Source of the DNA: Roseovarius sp. THAF27
GTDB taxonomy: Bacteria; Pseudomonadota; Alphaproteobacteria; Rhodobacterales; Rhodobacteraceae
Assembly (NCBI RefSeq): GCF_009363655.1
Contig: NZ_CP045393.1
Span: 3,658,001 to 3,722,000, forward strand
Direction of reading: 5' to 3'
DNA length: 64,000 nt
In this document: one piece after another, positions 1 to 8,810 of the stretch
How positions within the stretch are numbered: the stretch's first letter is position 1
Layout of the letters: the number at the start of each line of letters is the position of its first letter
Program-made: the position numbers and the translations under genes
Notes under the pieces: generated by a model
Told to the model about the DNA's origin: nothing
The model's input: the letters and a program-made list of their open reading frames with translations, nothing else
Database searches by the model: none

Positions 1-26
1 CGACCAGACGGGATTGATCGACGCGG

Positions 27-797
27 ATGGGGCTGAAACGTTCAGGACTGGATTGGCTGGCCCATCGGCGCGACCTGCGGCGATGGCGACAAACCGTTCG
101 CGACGCCACGTCGATGACGCTGGAACAGCTTCGCGCCGAACGCTCCGAAGCACGCAAGCTGCGCTACCATCTCAACGAGCTGATCAGCCATGCCGACAAC
201 CGGCTGGCCCTGCCGATGATCGGCAGCCACGCCTTCCCCAAGCCACACGGCACCGACTGGTCCTGGCGCCCCGCGATCTGGCGCGAACCGCTGGCCGTGC
301 CGGGGCGATCCTCTGTCCTCAGCAAGACGCAACTGGGGCACGAGCTGACACTGTTTCACGACTGTCAACACTCCGAACTGACCCTGCGCCAGCTGCGCAA
401 CACCCGCGAGGCCGATCTTGCGCCCTTCGGCCTGCGCATGGACGTCTTCAGCTTCGACGGCTCTTTCCTGTCGCTCGTGCTCGACCTGCCCGAGGCGGCG
501 GTCCGCGGCCTGCAGCAGCGTCACCTGATCCGCATGGACACCATCGTCGAGATGGAAAAGTCGCTGGAGATCTTCGCGCGGCTCAACATCAAGCACGGCC
601 CGAACACCGAACAGATCGTGCGCGAACTGCCGCTGCACGAAGAAGAGATCATGGTCGAGTTCGACCTGGCCTATTCCAAGCTGAACGAAAAGCGGATCGA
701 GCGCGCCTGGATCGACCTGATTTTCGAGAACCCCCAGATGAGCCAGGTCATCCTGCGCGACCTCACCTTCAGCCGCCGGCCCCGCGCGGAATTCTAG
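27..797 (+). CDS. DUF6478 family protein
   Basis: 256 aa soluble protein with no signal peptide or membrane segment. The overall pattern (SFPKPHGTDWSWRP near residue 70, FGLRMDVFSFDGSFLSL near 135, a long conserved C-terminal half ending in SRRPRAEF) matches what I know as DUF6478, found mainly in Rhodobacteraceae; this is family recognition from memory. The function is unknown. The ATG at 27 gives the conserved N-terminus; an overlapping frame starting at 14 is a shadow. The next gene begins 10 bases after the stop, behind an AGGAGG ribosome site, so the two are probably co-transcribed. Confidence 0.8.
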   Translation: MGLKRSGLDWLAHRRDLRRWRQTVRDATSMTLEQLRAERSEARKLRYHLNELISHADNRLALPMIGSHAFPKPHGTDWSWRPAIWREPLAVPGRSSVLSKTQLGHELTLFHDCQHSELTLRQLRNTREADLAPFGLRMDVFSFDGSFLSLVLDLPEAAVRGLQQRHLIRMDTIVEMEKSLEIFARLNIKHGPNTEQIVRELPLHEEEIMVEFDLAYSKLNEKRIERAWIDLIFENPQMSQVILRDLTFSRRPRAEF

Positions 798-807
798 GAG
801 GACACCG

Positions 808-1179
808 ATGCAAGAGCTGACATTGACCAAGACGCGCCTCTTCGAAGGCGTCTGGGAAGGGGTCATCACCGGCGCCGGCGACCGCCGCCCGGACGTGTCG
901 GTCACGCACCTGCAAGACAGCATCGCCGGCGTCGAAGTCGTCGAGAAACCCGAGGAACAGGCCTGGGTCCTGCGGGTCCCCATCCCCGCCGACCGCATCG
1001 CCGACGGGGTGCAGACTTTCCTGATTTCCGACAAGCAGACCGGCACCGCCCTCGGCAGCTTCTCCATCGTTTCGGGCGATGCGCTGGCCTACGATATCCG
1101 CGCCGAGGTGACGCTCCTGCGCGAAGAGCTGGACATGCTCAAACGCGCCTTCCGCCGCCACTGCCTGGAGACGATGTAG
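808..1179 (+). CDS. Conserved hypothetical protein, partner of the DUF6478 gene
   Basis: 123 aa. An AGGAGG ribosome site sits just before the ATG, which lies 10 bases after the upstream stop. The protein is acidic to neutral, looks beta-rich for the first 90 residues (EGVWEGVITGAG near the start) and ends in a helical stretch (LLREELDMLKRAFRRH). I do not recognise a domain. Its position suggests it works with the DUF6478 protein, but that is inference from spacing only. Confidence 0.7.
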   Translation: MQELTLTKTRLFEGVWEGVITGAGDRRPDVSVTHLQDSIAGVEVVEKPEEQAWVLRVPIPADRIADGVQTFLISDKQTGTALGSFSIVSGDALAYDIRAEVTLLREELDMLKRAFRRHCLETM

Positions 1180-1444
1180 GGCCGCTTTGCGGACCTTGCT
1201 GCCGTTCCAGACGGAGGCTATCGTCAGCCCCTGGGGTGGCGATCCGACGGCAAATAGGAAGCACTTTATGCCTGCCAAACACATCCTCGGAATGATCGGT
1301 GCGCCCAGCCTCAGCCAAATCGCCAGCCCAAGGGAGGGGCTGACGATGGCCGGGCCGCTGCGCGGCTGTTAACCGGCTGGATGCTCGAACCCAATGTCTC
1401 ACAAGGACTCATTTCCGACTTTCGCAGCCAGCCATAACCGCCAG
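1180..1444. repeat. Intergenic region holding a copy of a dispersed element
   Basis: 265 bases without a convincing gene, between a plus-strand pair and the 3' end of rmuC. Positions about 1265-1345 (TTTATGCC, then GTGCGCCCAGCC, CAGCCAAATCGCC, then GAGGGGCTGACGATGG) resemble the spacer at about 21230-21320 (TTTATGCC, GGCGCCAAGTCC, CAGCCAAATCGCC, GAGGGCGGCCCGTCGATG). The open frames across it are short and differ in length between copies, so I read it as non-coding repeat sequence rather than a gene. Confidence 0.45.
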
Positions 1445-2680
1445 CTAGCCGTCCTTGCCCAGCTTCACCACATTCACCGAATCCTCCGGCGCCAGTTCCT
1501 CGAAATCGAAGTTGTCCAGCTTCGCCGCCCGTTTCCCTGCACGCTCGGCCGCGGTTGAAATTCCCTCGACATCGCGCCGCGCCTGGTCGAAATGCGTCTC
1601 CAGCTTGCCCGCGCGTTCCAGCACCAGTTCCACGTCTCGGTGCAACTGCCCCAGCATCTTGCGAATGGCCCCCGCCTGCTCGCGCATCCGCGCGTCTTTA
1701 AGGATCGCGCGCATCGTGTTCAGCGTCGCCATGCAGGTGGTGGGCGACACGATCCAGACCTTCTGGGCGAACCCCTCGCGCACCAGTTCCGGGAAATTGG
1801 CGTGCAACTCGGCATAGACCGCTTCGGACGGCAGGAACATCAGCGCGCCATCCGCCGTCTCGCCATCCAGGATATACTTGTCGGAAATATCCTTGATGTG
1901 CTTCTTCACCGAGGTCCGCAGGAACTTCGCGGCCTCGTTCACCTCGTAGTCGCTCTTGGCGTTGCGCAGCGCCTCGTAGGCCTCCAGCGGAAACTTGCTG
2001 TCGATGGCGATCGGCCCCGGCGGGTTCGGCAGGTGGATCAGGCAATCTGCCCGCCGCCCATTCGACAGCGTCGCCTGCAGCGAATAGCTGTCTGACGGCA
2101 TCGCCTTGCTGACGATATCGGTCAACTGGATCTCGCCGAACGCCCCGCGCGTCTGCTTGTTCGACAGGATATCCTGAAGCGACAGCACATCACCCGACAG
2201 CTTGGTTATATTGTCCTGCGCCTTGTCGATGGCGCTCAGCCGTTCCTGCAACGCCGTCAGGCTGTTGGTGGTCTGCTTCGATGAGCCATGCAGCGTCTCG
2301 CGCATCCGCTCCTGCATCTCGGTCAGCGCCCGCTGGCTGCGCATCGCGTTGTCCGCCAGCCGGTCCTGCATCTGCTGCTGCACGCCCGCCAGCCGCTGTT
2401 CGACCATCTGCGCCAGCTGTGTCTGCCCGCTGGTCGCCGTGTCGCTCACCACCTGGATCGAACTGCGCAAACCCTCCTGCCCATTGGCAAGGCTCTGCAC
2501 GTTCTGCCCCAAGTGTCCCAACTGCTGCGCCAGCGGCTCCGTCGCCAGCGCCGTCCGCGCCGCGGCCCGCAGCGCAAGGATCACCAACAGCAGGATCAGC
2601 AACACCACGGCCGCCGCCGCCAGTGCCGCCATCACCAGCGGATCGTCCAGTGCGTAAGTGGTCTCGCCAATCGTAATCAT
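1445..2680 (-). CDS. rmuC: DNA recombination protein RmuC
   Basis: 411 aa. RmuC proteins are nuclease-fold proteins that limit recombination between inverted repeats. A hydrophobic anchor lies at about residues 16-38, followed by a long Gln/Glu/Arg-rich coiled coil (to about 170), then the conserved RmuC domain ([47 protein letters not shown] read as separated motifs). I start at the ATG at 2680, which overlaps the mutL stop as ATGA; a frame extension to 2749 lies wholly inside mutL. The overlap indicates translational coupling to mutL. Confidence 0.92.
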   Translation of the reverse strand: MITIGETTYALDDPLVMAALAAAAVVLLILLLVILALRAAARTALATEPLAQQLGHLGQNVQSLANGQEGLRSSIQVVSDTATSGQTQLAQMVEQRLAGVQQQMQDRLADNAMRSQRALTEMQERMRETLHGSSKQTTNSLTALQERLSAIDKAQDNITKLSGDVLSLQDILSNKQTRGAFGEIQLTDIVSKAMPSDSYSLQATLSNGRRADCLIHLPNPPGPIAIDSKFPLEAYEALRNAKSDYEVNEAAKFLRTSVKKHIKDISDKYILDGETADGALMFLPSEAVYAELHANFPELVREGFAQKVWIVSPTTCMATLNTMRAILKDARMREQAGAIRKMLGQLHRDVELVLERAGKLETHFDQARRDVEGISTAAERAGKRAAKLDNFDFEELAPEDSVNVVKLGKDG

Positions 2681-4539
2681 GTCCGCCCGAACAACCGCTC
2701 GATATCGCTCAGTTTCAGCTCCACGTAAGTGGGCCGTCCGTGGTTGCACTGCCCGGAATGCGGCGTCGCCTCCATCTCGCGCAGCAATGCGTTCATCTCC
2801 TCGCCGCTCATGCGCCGCCCCGACCGGATCGAGCCGTGACAGGCCACCCGGCTCAGGATCGCCTCGATCCGCGCCTGCACGTTCAGGCTCTCACCCATGT
2901 CGGCCAATTCGTCCAGCACGTCGCGCAGCATCTTGCCCGCGTCGCACGGCCCCAGGATTGCCGGCGTCTCGCGCACCGCGATGCTGCCCGGCCCGAACGC
3001 CTCGATCACCAGCCCCAGCCGCGCCAGATCCTCGGCCATATCCAGCAGCAGCCCCGCCTCGCCACTGCTCAACTCGACAATCTCGGGGATCAGCAGCGCC
3101 TGACTGGCCACGCCGTTCTCGGCCATCTGCCGCTTCAGCTTCTCATAGACCAGCCGCTCATGCGCCGCGTGCTGATCCACAAGGACCATGCCGGTCTCGG
3201 TCTGCGCCACGATGTAATTCTCGTGCACCTGCGCCCGCGCCGCCCCCAAGGGCAGCGACTGCGGCGCCACCGCGTCTTCGTGCGTCTCCACCACCTGCGG
3301 CTCGACCCGACCCGACCAGGCGCCTTGCATCTCGGCAAAGCCCGCCTCCGGCGCCTGCATCTGGTAACTCGCCGCCCGCGCCGCTGCCCCGGGCCGATCC
3401 ATCTGGTAGATTTTTGAAGCGCCCGCCTGTGGCAAGGGCTCCGGCCGCATCGCACCCAGCGTCGCGCCCGCCACGGTGGTCGACGCCCGGTGACCCGCCT
3501 CGGCCAGCGCATGGCGCAGCCCCGACACCAGCAGCCCCCGCGCCACGCCGGGATCGCGAAACCGCACCTCGGATTTCGCCGGGTGCACGTTCACATCCAC
3601 CAGCTTTGGCTCGCATTCCAGGAACAGTGCCGCCGCCGGATGCCGGTCCCGGCTGAGGAAATCGTGATAGGCCGCCCGCAGCGCCCCATAGAGCATCTTG
3701 TCCCGCACCGGCCGCCCGTTGACGAACAGATACTGCGCCACGCTCGACCCCCGCGAATAGGTCGGCAACGCGGCATAGCCCGTCATCGCGATCCCCTCGC
3801 GCTCGGCCTCGATCCGCAACGCGTTCTCGGCGAACTCCCGTCCCAGAACCTGGCCCAAACGCCCGTGCAGCGCATCGAACAGATCGCCACTCTCGGCATC
3901 GGCGCGAAACACCATACGCGGCTCGCGCCCCTCGCTCACGTCGCGCAGGGTGAACCTGACGAACGGCTCCGCCATCGCCAGCCGCTTGATCACATCGCCC
4001 ACCGCCTGCGCCTCGGCCCGGTCGGTGCGCATGAATTTCAACCGCGCGGGCGTGGCGTAAAAGAGATCGCGCAACTCCACCACCGTACCCCGGTTCAGCG
4101 CGGCAGGCTTCACTGCACCGATGCCACCACCCGCCACCGTAATCTCGACCCCGTCGAACCCCTGCGCCCGGCTTGTGATCGTCAGCCGCCCCACCGACCC
4201 GAGGCTGGGCAGCGCCTCGCCCCGAAACCCGAAGGAATGGATGTTGAGCAGGTCCGACCCGTCGATCTTCGACGTCGCGTGCCGGCTCAGCGCCAGCGGC
4301 AACTCGTCCCCGGTCATTCCGCAGCCGTCGTCCCGCACGCGGATCAGCGTCTTGCCCCCATCGGCAATGTCCACATCGACCCGGCGGGCGCCCGCATCCA
4401 GCGCATTCTCCACCAGTTCCTTGACCGCCGAGGCCGGGCGCTCCACCACCTCACCGGCGGCAATGCGGTTGATCGCCGTCTCGTCCAGTTGCCGGATGAC
4501 AGGCCGTTCCTCGCTTATATTGGGGCTGATTTCATTCAT
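2677..4539 (-). CDS. mutL: DNA mismatch repair protein MutL
   Basis: 620 aa. N-terminal GHKL ATPase motifs are intact: ENALDAG near residue 45, DDGCGM near 72 and GFRGEAL near 106. The C-terminal domain keeps the endonuclease motif DQHA(X)2E(X)4E from about residue 455, plus ACHGSIRSG and the Zn-site-like CNHGRP. This is the nicking type of MutL used by bacteria without MutH. The start at 4539 (MNEISPN) is chosen because conservation begins right after it; the frame extends to 4605 without homology. It is first in a mutL-rmuC pair. Confidence 0.95.
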   Translation of the reverse strand: MNEISPNISEERPVIRQLDETAINRIAAGEVVERPASAVKELVENALDAGARRVDVDIADGGKTLIRVRDDGCGMTGDELPLALSRHATSKIDGSDLLNIHSFGFRGEALPSLGSVGRLTITSRAQGFDGVEITVAGGGIGAVKPAALNRGTVVELRDLFYATPARLKFMRTDRAEAQAVGDVIKRLAMAEPFVRFTLRDVSEGREPRMVFRADAESGDLFDALHGRLGQVLGREFAENALRIEAEREGIAMTGYAALPTYSRGSSVAQYLFVNGRPVRDKMLYGALRAAYHDFLSRDRHPAAALFLECEPKLVDVNVHPAKSEVRFRDPGVARGLLVSGLRHALAEAGHRASTTVAGATLGAMRPEPLPQAGASKIYQMDRPGAAARAASYQMQAPEAGFAEMQGAWSGRVEPQVVETHEDAVAPQSLPLGAARAQVHENYIVAQTETGMVLVDQHAAHERLVYEKLKRQMAENGVASQALLIPEIVELSSGEAGLLLDMAEDLARLGLVIEAFGPGSIAVRETPAILGPCDAGKMLRDVLDELADMGESLNVQARIEAILSRVACHGSIRSGRRMSGEEMNALLREMEATPHSGQCNHGRPTYVELKLSDIERLFGRT

Positions 4540-4724
4540 ACCGCAATACCTAGCATGCCCATGTCCGATTCTGCTAGGTTCGAGTGCACCTTTGAAAGCG
4601 TCCAACGGTGCTTTTTCTCACGATCCGGATCGCCACGACACTCACGTCCCCGGGACGCTCCGGGAACCCGCAGCGCCACACCCTCGTTTCTCGTCCAGAC
4701 GCCAAGCCCGAGGAAGGCCATACC

Positions 4725-5102
4725 ATGCAATCCGAAACCATCGGCGTCGCCACGTTCGAAACCTGGACCGTCAAAGAGGTCGCCGACGCCTTCGCCGCGA
4801 ACGAAATCGTGCTGATCGACGTCCGCACGATCCCCGAATACGCCTTCCAGCATATCGAGGGCGCCATGCTCTTTCCCATGCCCTTCTTCGACGCGCAGAA
4901 ACTGCCCGGCCAGTCCGACAAGCGTATCGTCCTGCATTGCGGCTCGGGCGTGCGGTCGGACAAGATGGCCCGTGCGGCGATCGACGCCGGCCTCGACCGC
5001 ATCGCCCACATGGAGGGCGGCTTCGGCGCATGGAAAGAGGCCGGCAAACCCTATATCGGCACCTCCATGAGCACCGGCGGCCCCGAACGTGTCACCGCTT
5101 GA
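4725..5102 (+). CDS. Single-domain rhodanese-like protein
   Basis: 125 aa. One rhodanese domain fills the protein: LIDVRTIPEYAFQHIEGA around residues 30-47, and an active-site loop HCGSGVRS with Cys72. Single-domain rhodaneses carry sulfur as a cysteine persulfide; the acceptor cannot be told from sequence. The ATG at 4725 follows a GAGGAAGG ribosome site; the frame upstream to 4608 overlaps the mutL promoter side and lacks conservation. It stands alone, divergent from mutL. Confidence 0.88.
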   Translation: MQSETIGVATFETWTVKEVADAFAANEIVLIDVRTIPEYAFQHIEGAMLFPMPFFDAQKLPGQSDKRIVLHCGSGVRSDKMARAAIDAGLDRIAHMEGGFGAWKEAGKPYIGTSMSTGGPERVTA

Positions 5103-5201
5103 TCCCGGCGGGTCTTCGCCACGCGGCCGGGCTTTGCGCTTGATGCGACGCTGCGCCTCGCCTATTCCCGCGCCAGATCTTACGCCAGAGGCACGCGTCC
5201 C

Positions 5202-5882
5202 ATGACCCTTTCCACGATCCGGCAACTCGACAGACTGATCCTCGGCATCGTCGTCGCCGTCCTGGTGCTTACGGTCGGCATCTTCTTCTACAGCACCGAC
5301 TTTTTCACCCTGACCTACGCACGCGAGGACGGGATCGTCGAATACGGCACCGCGATCTTCCTGTTCCTGGCAAGCGTCGTTCTGTTCGGCAACGCCCGCT
5401 CTCTCAAGGCGCGCGGCCTCACCTTGGCCTTCGGCTGCACGCTGTTCTACGGCCTGCTGTTCTTCTTCGCCGCGGGCGAGGAGATTTCCTGGGGCCAGCG
5501 CATCTTCGGCTGGGAAACCGGCGAAACCTTCCAGGAGATCAACAAGCAGCAGGAAACCAACCTGCACAACCTGATCGTGCCCACGCCCTGGGGCGATTTC
5601 CACCTCGCCAAGACGCTCTTCGGCCCGATCCTGACGCTGATCCTGCTGATCTATCTCGCCGTGCTGCCGCTGCTCTACCCGCGCGTGGGCTGGATCAAAC
5701 GCACCGCCGACCGCATCGCCGCCCCGGTCCCCAGCACCCGCCACGCGGTTCTGGCCGTGGCCGCCAGCCTCGTGATCGCCGCCATCGACGTATCGCGCAA
5801 ATGGGAAGTCTACGAGCTTGTGTTCAGCCTGCTGGCCACGTCGATCTTCCTCCTGCCCCAGAACCGCGACCACACGACCTGA
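5202..5882 (+). CDS. Polytopic membrane protein of unknown function
   Basis: 226 aa with about six hydrophobic segments (roughly 11-30, 47-66, 73-92, 138-160, 181-198, 203-219). Between segments three and four lies a polar stretch with AGEEISWGQRIFGW (about 91-104) and a run of Glu, Asn and Gln (EINKQQETNLHN). This conserved-looking polar loop next to the membrane is the likely functional site. I do not recognise the family with certainty. The gene is convergent with the next one, whose stop lies 9 bases away. Confidence 0.75.
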   Translation: MTLSTIRQLDRLILGIVVAVLVLTVGIFFYSTDFFTLTYAREDGIVEYGTAIFLFLASVVLFGNARSLKARGLTLAFGCTLFYGLLFFFAAGEEISWGQRIFGWETGETFQEINKQQETNLHNLIVPTPWGDFHLAKTLFGPILTLILLIYLAVLPLLYPRVGWIKRTADRIAAPVPSTRHAVLAVAASLVIAAIDVSRKWEVYELVFSLLATSIFLLPQNRDHTT

Positions 5883-5891
5883 GACCCCGGC

Positions 5892-6926
5892 TCAGATGAT
5901 CTCGTCCTCGTCGTAAAGCGGGGCGGCCTCCATATGCGCGGCCACGCCCTCGGCGGCATGTTCCGCCCTTGGCGTCTCGGCGATATGAAACAGCGCCTCG
6001 CCCTCGTAGACGGCAGGCATGTTCGACCGCCCGATCACGATGCCCACCTCCTCGCAGATCACCTCCCGGTCGGTCTGGCCCATCGGGTCGCTGACAGCAC
6101 CCAGCACCGTGCCCGGCTCCACCGCATCGCCGATCGCCTTGTAGCCGCGAAAGACACCGCCCACCGGAGCCCGGTACCAGTGCGACGTGTTCGCCACCAC
6201 CGGCACGCTGCGCCGCTTCGGCACGCCCTTGGACCCGATCATGCCCAGCCGCCGCATCACCCGGAGGCACCCGCTCACCCCGGCCCGCACGGCCAGTTCG
6301 TCGAACCGCAGCGCCTCGCCGCCTTCGTACAGTAGGACATCCACGCCCTCGTCCTCGGCGGCCAGCCGCAAGCTGCCCTCGCGCAGCTTCGAGGCCATCA
6401 TCACCGGCGCGCCGAACGCCTCGCCCAGGGATTTCAAACGCTCGTTGCCCGGCGTCAGCCGGATCTGCGGCAGGTTGGTCCGGTGGATTGCCGCCGAATG
6501 CAGGTCGATCCCCACATCCGCACGCCGCACCACCTCTTCCATGAAGATATGCGCCAGCCGCGATGCCATGCTGCCTTCCGCGCCGCCGGGAAAACAGCGG
6601 TTCAGGTCGCGCCGGTCCGGCAGATAGCGGGAATGGTTGTGAAAGCCGAACCCGTTGACGATCGGCACCGCCAGCAACGTACCCGCCATGCCCTTCAGGG
6701 GCGCCGCCCGCAACAGCCGCCGCACGATCTCGACCCCGATCACCTCGTCGCCATGGATCGCCGCCGAGACGAACAGCACCGGCCCGGGCCGCCGCCCGTG
6801 GATCACGTGCACCGCCAGGCTCACCGGCGTATGGTCCGACAGGGTGCTCACCGGCACGTCCACCGTCTTGCGGCTTCCGGGCCTTACCGTCTCGCCCCCG
6901 ATCCCGAATGCATCACGTTTCGACAT
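5892..6926 (-). CDS. Succinylglutamate desuccinylase/aspartoacylase family protein (M14-type)
   Basis: 344 aa zinc-dependent amidohydrolase fold. Zinc and catalytic motifs are visible: AAIHGDEVIG with His58 and Glu61, DLNRCFPG near 107-114, and DLHSAAIHR with His143. The C-terminal half carries the beta barrel typical of the AstE/AspA_AstE group (GGVFRGYKAIGD, then DPMGQT). The substrate is unclear: members of this group hydrolyse N-acyl amino acids or related amides. It is transcribed away from the GNAT gene at 7065. Confidence 0.85.
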   Translation of the reverse strand: MSKRDAFGIGGETVRPGSRKTVDVPVSTLSDHTPVSLAVHVIHGRRPGPVLFVSAAIHGDEVIGVEIVRRLLRAAPLKGMAGTLLAVPIVNGFGFHNHSRYLPDRRDLNRCFPGGAEGSMASRLAHIFMEEVVRRADVGIDLHSAAIHRTNLPQIRLTPGNERLKSLGEAFGAPVMMASKLREGSLRLAAEDEGVDVLLYEGGEALRFDELAVRAGVSGCLRVMRRLGMIGSKGVPKRRSVPVVANTSHWYRAPVGGVFRGYKAIGDAVEPGTVLGAVSDPMGQTDREVICEEVGIVIGRSNMPAVYEGEALFHIAETPRAEHAAEGVAAHMEAAPLYDEDEII

Positions 6927-7064
6927 GCCCGGCTATGTCGCGCAAAATCCCGGCCCTGTCCATAACCGAAAGGCCGGGCAACCGCCGACGCGCACGGCAC
7001 AAGGCCGTACCGATCTGCCCGTTCCGTGTTAAAGTGATCCCAAGCGAGGGGCGAAAGAGACCAC

Positions 7065-7870
7065 ATGAACGGCACCGTGAAGGGCCTTTACGGCAGCGCG
7101 GTCCAAAAAAGTCGCAGGCGGCGACACTGGCGGCAGCGGACACGCTGCGCGACACACCCGGCGCGGTTTTCGCCGCTCGCATGGCCGGCACGGACGACCC
7201 CGACCGCTTCGGCTGGGACAGGATCGAGCAAATCCTGCGCGACCAGGGCGCGATCACGTTCCGCATGACCCCGACGGAAGACTGCCCCGAAATCGAGCGC
7301 CGCCTGGCCGAGATCGGCTGCACCATAAGCTGGTGGGACGTGTTCGACGGCCCGCGCGACAGTATCCGGGCCGCCTGCGACGATGCGCTCGGTCAGGCGC
7401 GCGACGATCTGGTACCGGCCGTGCCATCCGGTCCCGACGATCTTGCGTTCCTCGAAAAGGTGCAGGATTTCATCGCCCGCTGCGGCATCGCGCCCTACCC
7501 TGCGCAGGTGCTCCCGGGTCAGACGGGGCCTGCCGCGCTGGCCGTGCTCACCGACCCGGAAGACGGCACCATCGCGGCCACCGCCTTTACCTACTTTCCC
7601 TACAACGCCCATGGCCAGCATCACGCCACCGCCTGGGCCGGGCTCGTGGTGGTGCGCGAGGATCAGCGCAAACGCGGCATCGGCGTCCGGGTCAATGCCC
7701 TTGCCCTGCGCGCGGCGGTGGACGATCTCGGCGCCGAGCGGGTGCAGCAATTCGCCCGCACCACCAACCTTGCCTCCTGTCGGATGATCGAACGCTGCGG
7801 TCTGCGCCTGCGCCGCGACGTGCGCTCCGGCATCGCCCAGCCCGAAGGGGCGCAAAGCTTTACGCGCTGA
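7065..7870 (+). CDS. GNAT family N-acetyltransferase, apparent frameshift near 7105-7111
   Basis: The acetyltransferase is open from about 7112 to 7870. Its C-terminal half has the GNAT acetyl-CoA region (AGLVVVREDQRKRGIGVRVN) and a final CRMIERCGLRLR element. The best start, ATG 7065 behind a GAAAGAGA ribosome site, lies in a different frame and encodes MNGTVKGLYGSAVQK before meeting a run of six A at 7105-7110. One extra A there would join it to SQAATLAAADTLRD of the main frame. Without recoding, the only in-frame ATG is 7181, which has no ribosome site. A genuine frameshift, a homopolymer error or late initiation are all possible. Confidence 0.7.
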
Positions 7871-7895
7871 TCGGAATGGCCGCCCGACAGGACCC

Positions 7896-7968
7896 TCTTC
7901 CTCTGGCCGGAAATATCCCGGGGAGGAGGTCGAAACCCCGGTTTCGACCGGAGGGGCAGCGCCCCTCC
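7896..7968. repeat. Mosaic intergenic repeat with two hairpins, convergent terminator region
   Basis: Between the convergent GNAT and peroxiredoxin genes. It contains the motif CTTCCTCTGGCC-GG-AAATATCCC, then a perfect palindrome at 7928-7949 (arms GGTCGAAACC / GGTTTCGACC) and a second hairpin at 7950-7968 (GGAGGGGC-AGC-GCCCCTCC). The same parts recur in reverse order at 46081-46130. It probably serves both genes as a terminator. Confidence 0.6.
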
Positions 7969-8006
7969 GACCCAATAATCCGGCGCGGCGCAGCCGCTCC
8001 GCTGGA

Positions 8007-8660
8007 TCAACCCGGCAGCTTCGCCATCCGCAGATACGGCAGCACCGTGTTGAACTCCCCGAACTTCGCCTTGGCGTCCTCGTCGCTGACCGTGGCCGGG
8101 ATCACCACGTCCTGCCCCACGGTCCAGTCGGCCGGCGTCGCCACGCCCTGCCCGGCGCTGGTCTGCAACGCATCGAGCGCGCGCAGCACCTCGCCAAAGT
8201 TGCGTCCCACGGTCATCGGGTAGGTCATCGTCAGCTTCAGCTGCTTGTCCGGCCCGATGATGAAGACCGAGCGCACCGTGGCACTGTCGGCGGGCGTGCG
8301 GCCATCGGGCAGGTAGGCCTCGGCGGGCAGCATGTCGAAGGCCTTGGACACCTCCAGCCCGTCATCGGCGATAATCGGAAAGCCCGGCTTGGCGCCGCCG
8401 GCGGTCTCGATGTCGCCCTTCCATTTCTTGTGGTCTTCCACGCCGTCGACGCTGACCCCGATCACCTTGGTGCCGCGCTTCTCCCACTCGTCGGCCAGCC
8501 GCGCGACGGCACCGAACTCGGTGGTACACACCGGCGTGAAATCCTTGGGATGCGAGAACAGGATCGCCCAGCTATCGCCGATCCAGTCATGCAGGCTGAA
8601 CTCGCCCTGGTCGGTGGTCACTTTCAGGTCGGGAATGGTGTCGTTGATCCGCAGTGCCAT
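8007..8660 (-). CDS. 1-Cys peroxiredoxin (Prx6 type)
   Basis: 217 aa. The AhpC/TSA fold carries the peroxidatic motif PKDFTPVCTTEFG with Cys45 and lacks a resolving-Cys CXXC, which together with the long C-terminal domain (GRNFGEVLRALDALQ, then DWTVGQDVVIP) fits the Prx6 group. It reduces peroxides in the cytosol. The start at 8660 follows a GGAGAT ribosome site; an upstream extension of the frame to 8876 runs into the promoter of the divergent aldehyde dehydrogenase. Confidence 0.92.
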   Translation of the reverse strand: MALRINDTIPDLKVTTDQGEFSLHDWIGDSWAILFSHPKDFTPVCTTEFGAVARLADEWEKRGTKVIGVSVDGVEDHKKWKGDIETAGGAKPGFPIIADDGLEVSKAFDMLPAEAYLPDGRTPADSATVRSVFIIGPDKQLKLTMTYPMTVGRNFGEVLRALDALQTSAGQGVATPADWTVGQDVVIPATVSDEDAKAKFGEFNTVLPYLRMAKLPG

Positions 8661-8810
8661 GGGGCATCTCCTTCTTTTGCAAATCGAATCCTCGCGCCCA
8701 ACATAGGAAGGGTTCGCGAAATTAACACCACCCACTTGCGGCAGTCCGCCCCCTATGGTCATCTGTGCGCCAAATGCCCACATATGCGGCTCGGACGAAA
8801 GGACTGCGAC

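Noticed and set aside
1187..1372. 61-codon plus-strand frame in the first repeat-bearing gap
   Set aside because: It corresponds to a dispersed element whose second copy has a different reading frame layout, so it is unlikely to be a gene.
2658..4815. Plus-strand open frames opposite mutL and its promoter
   Set aside because: They overlap mutL motifs in antisense and have no homology-like features.
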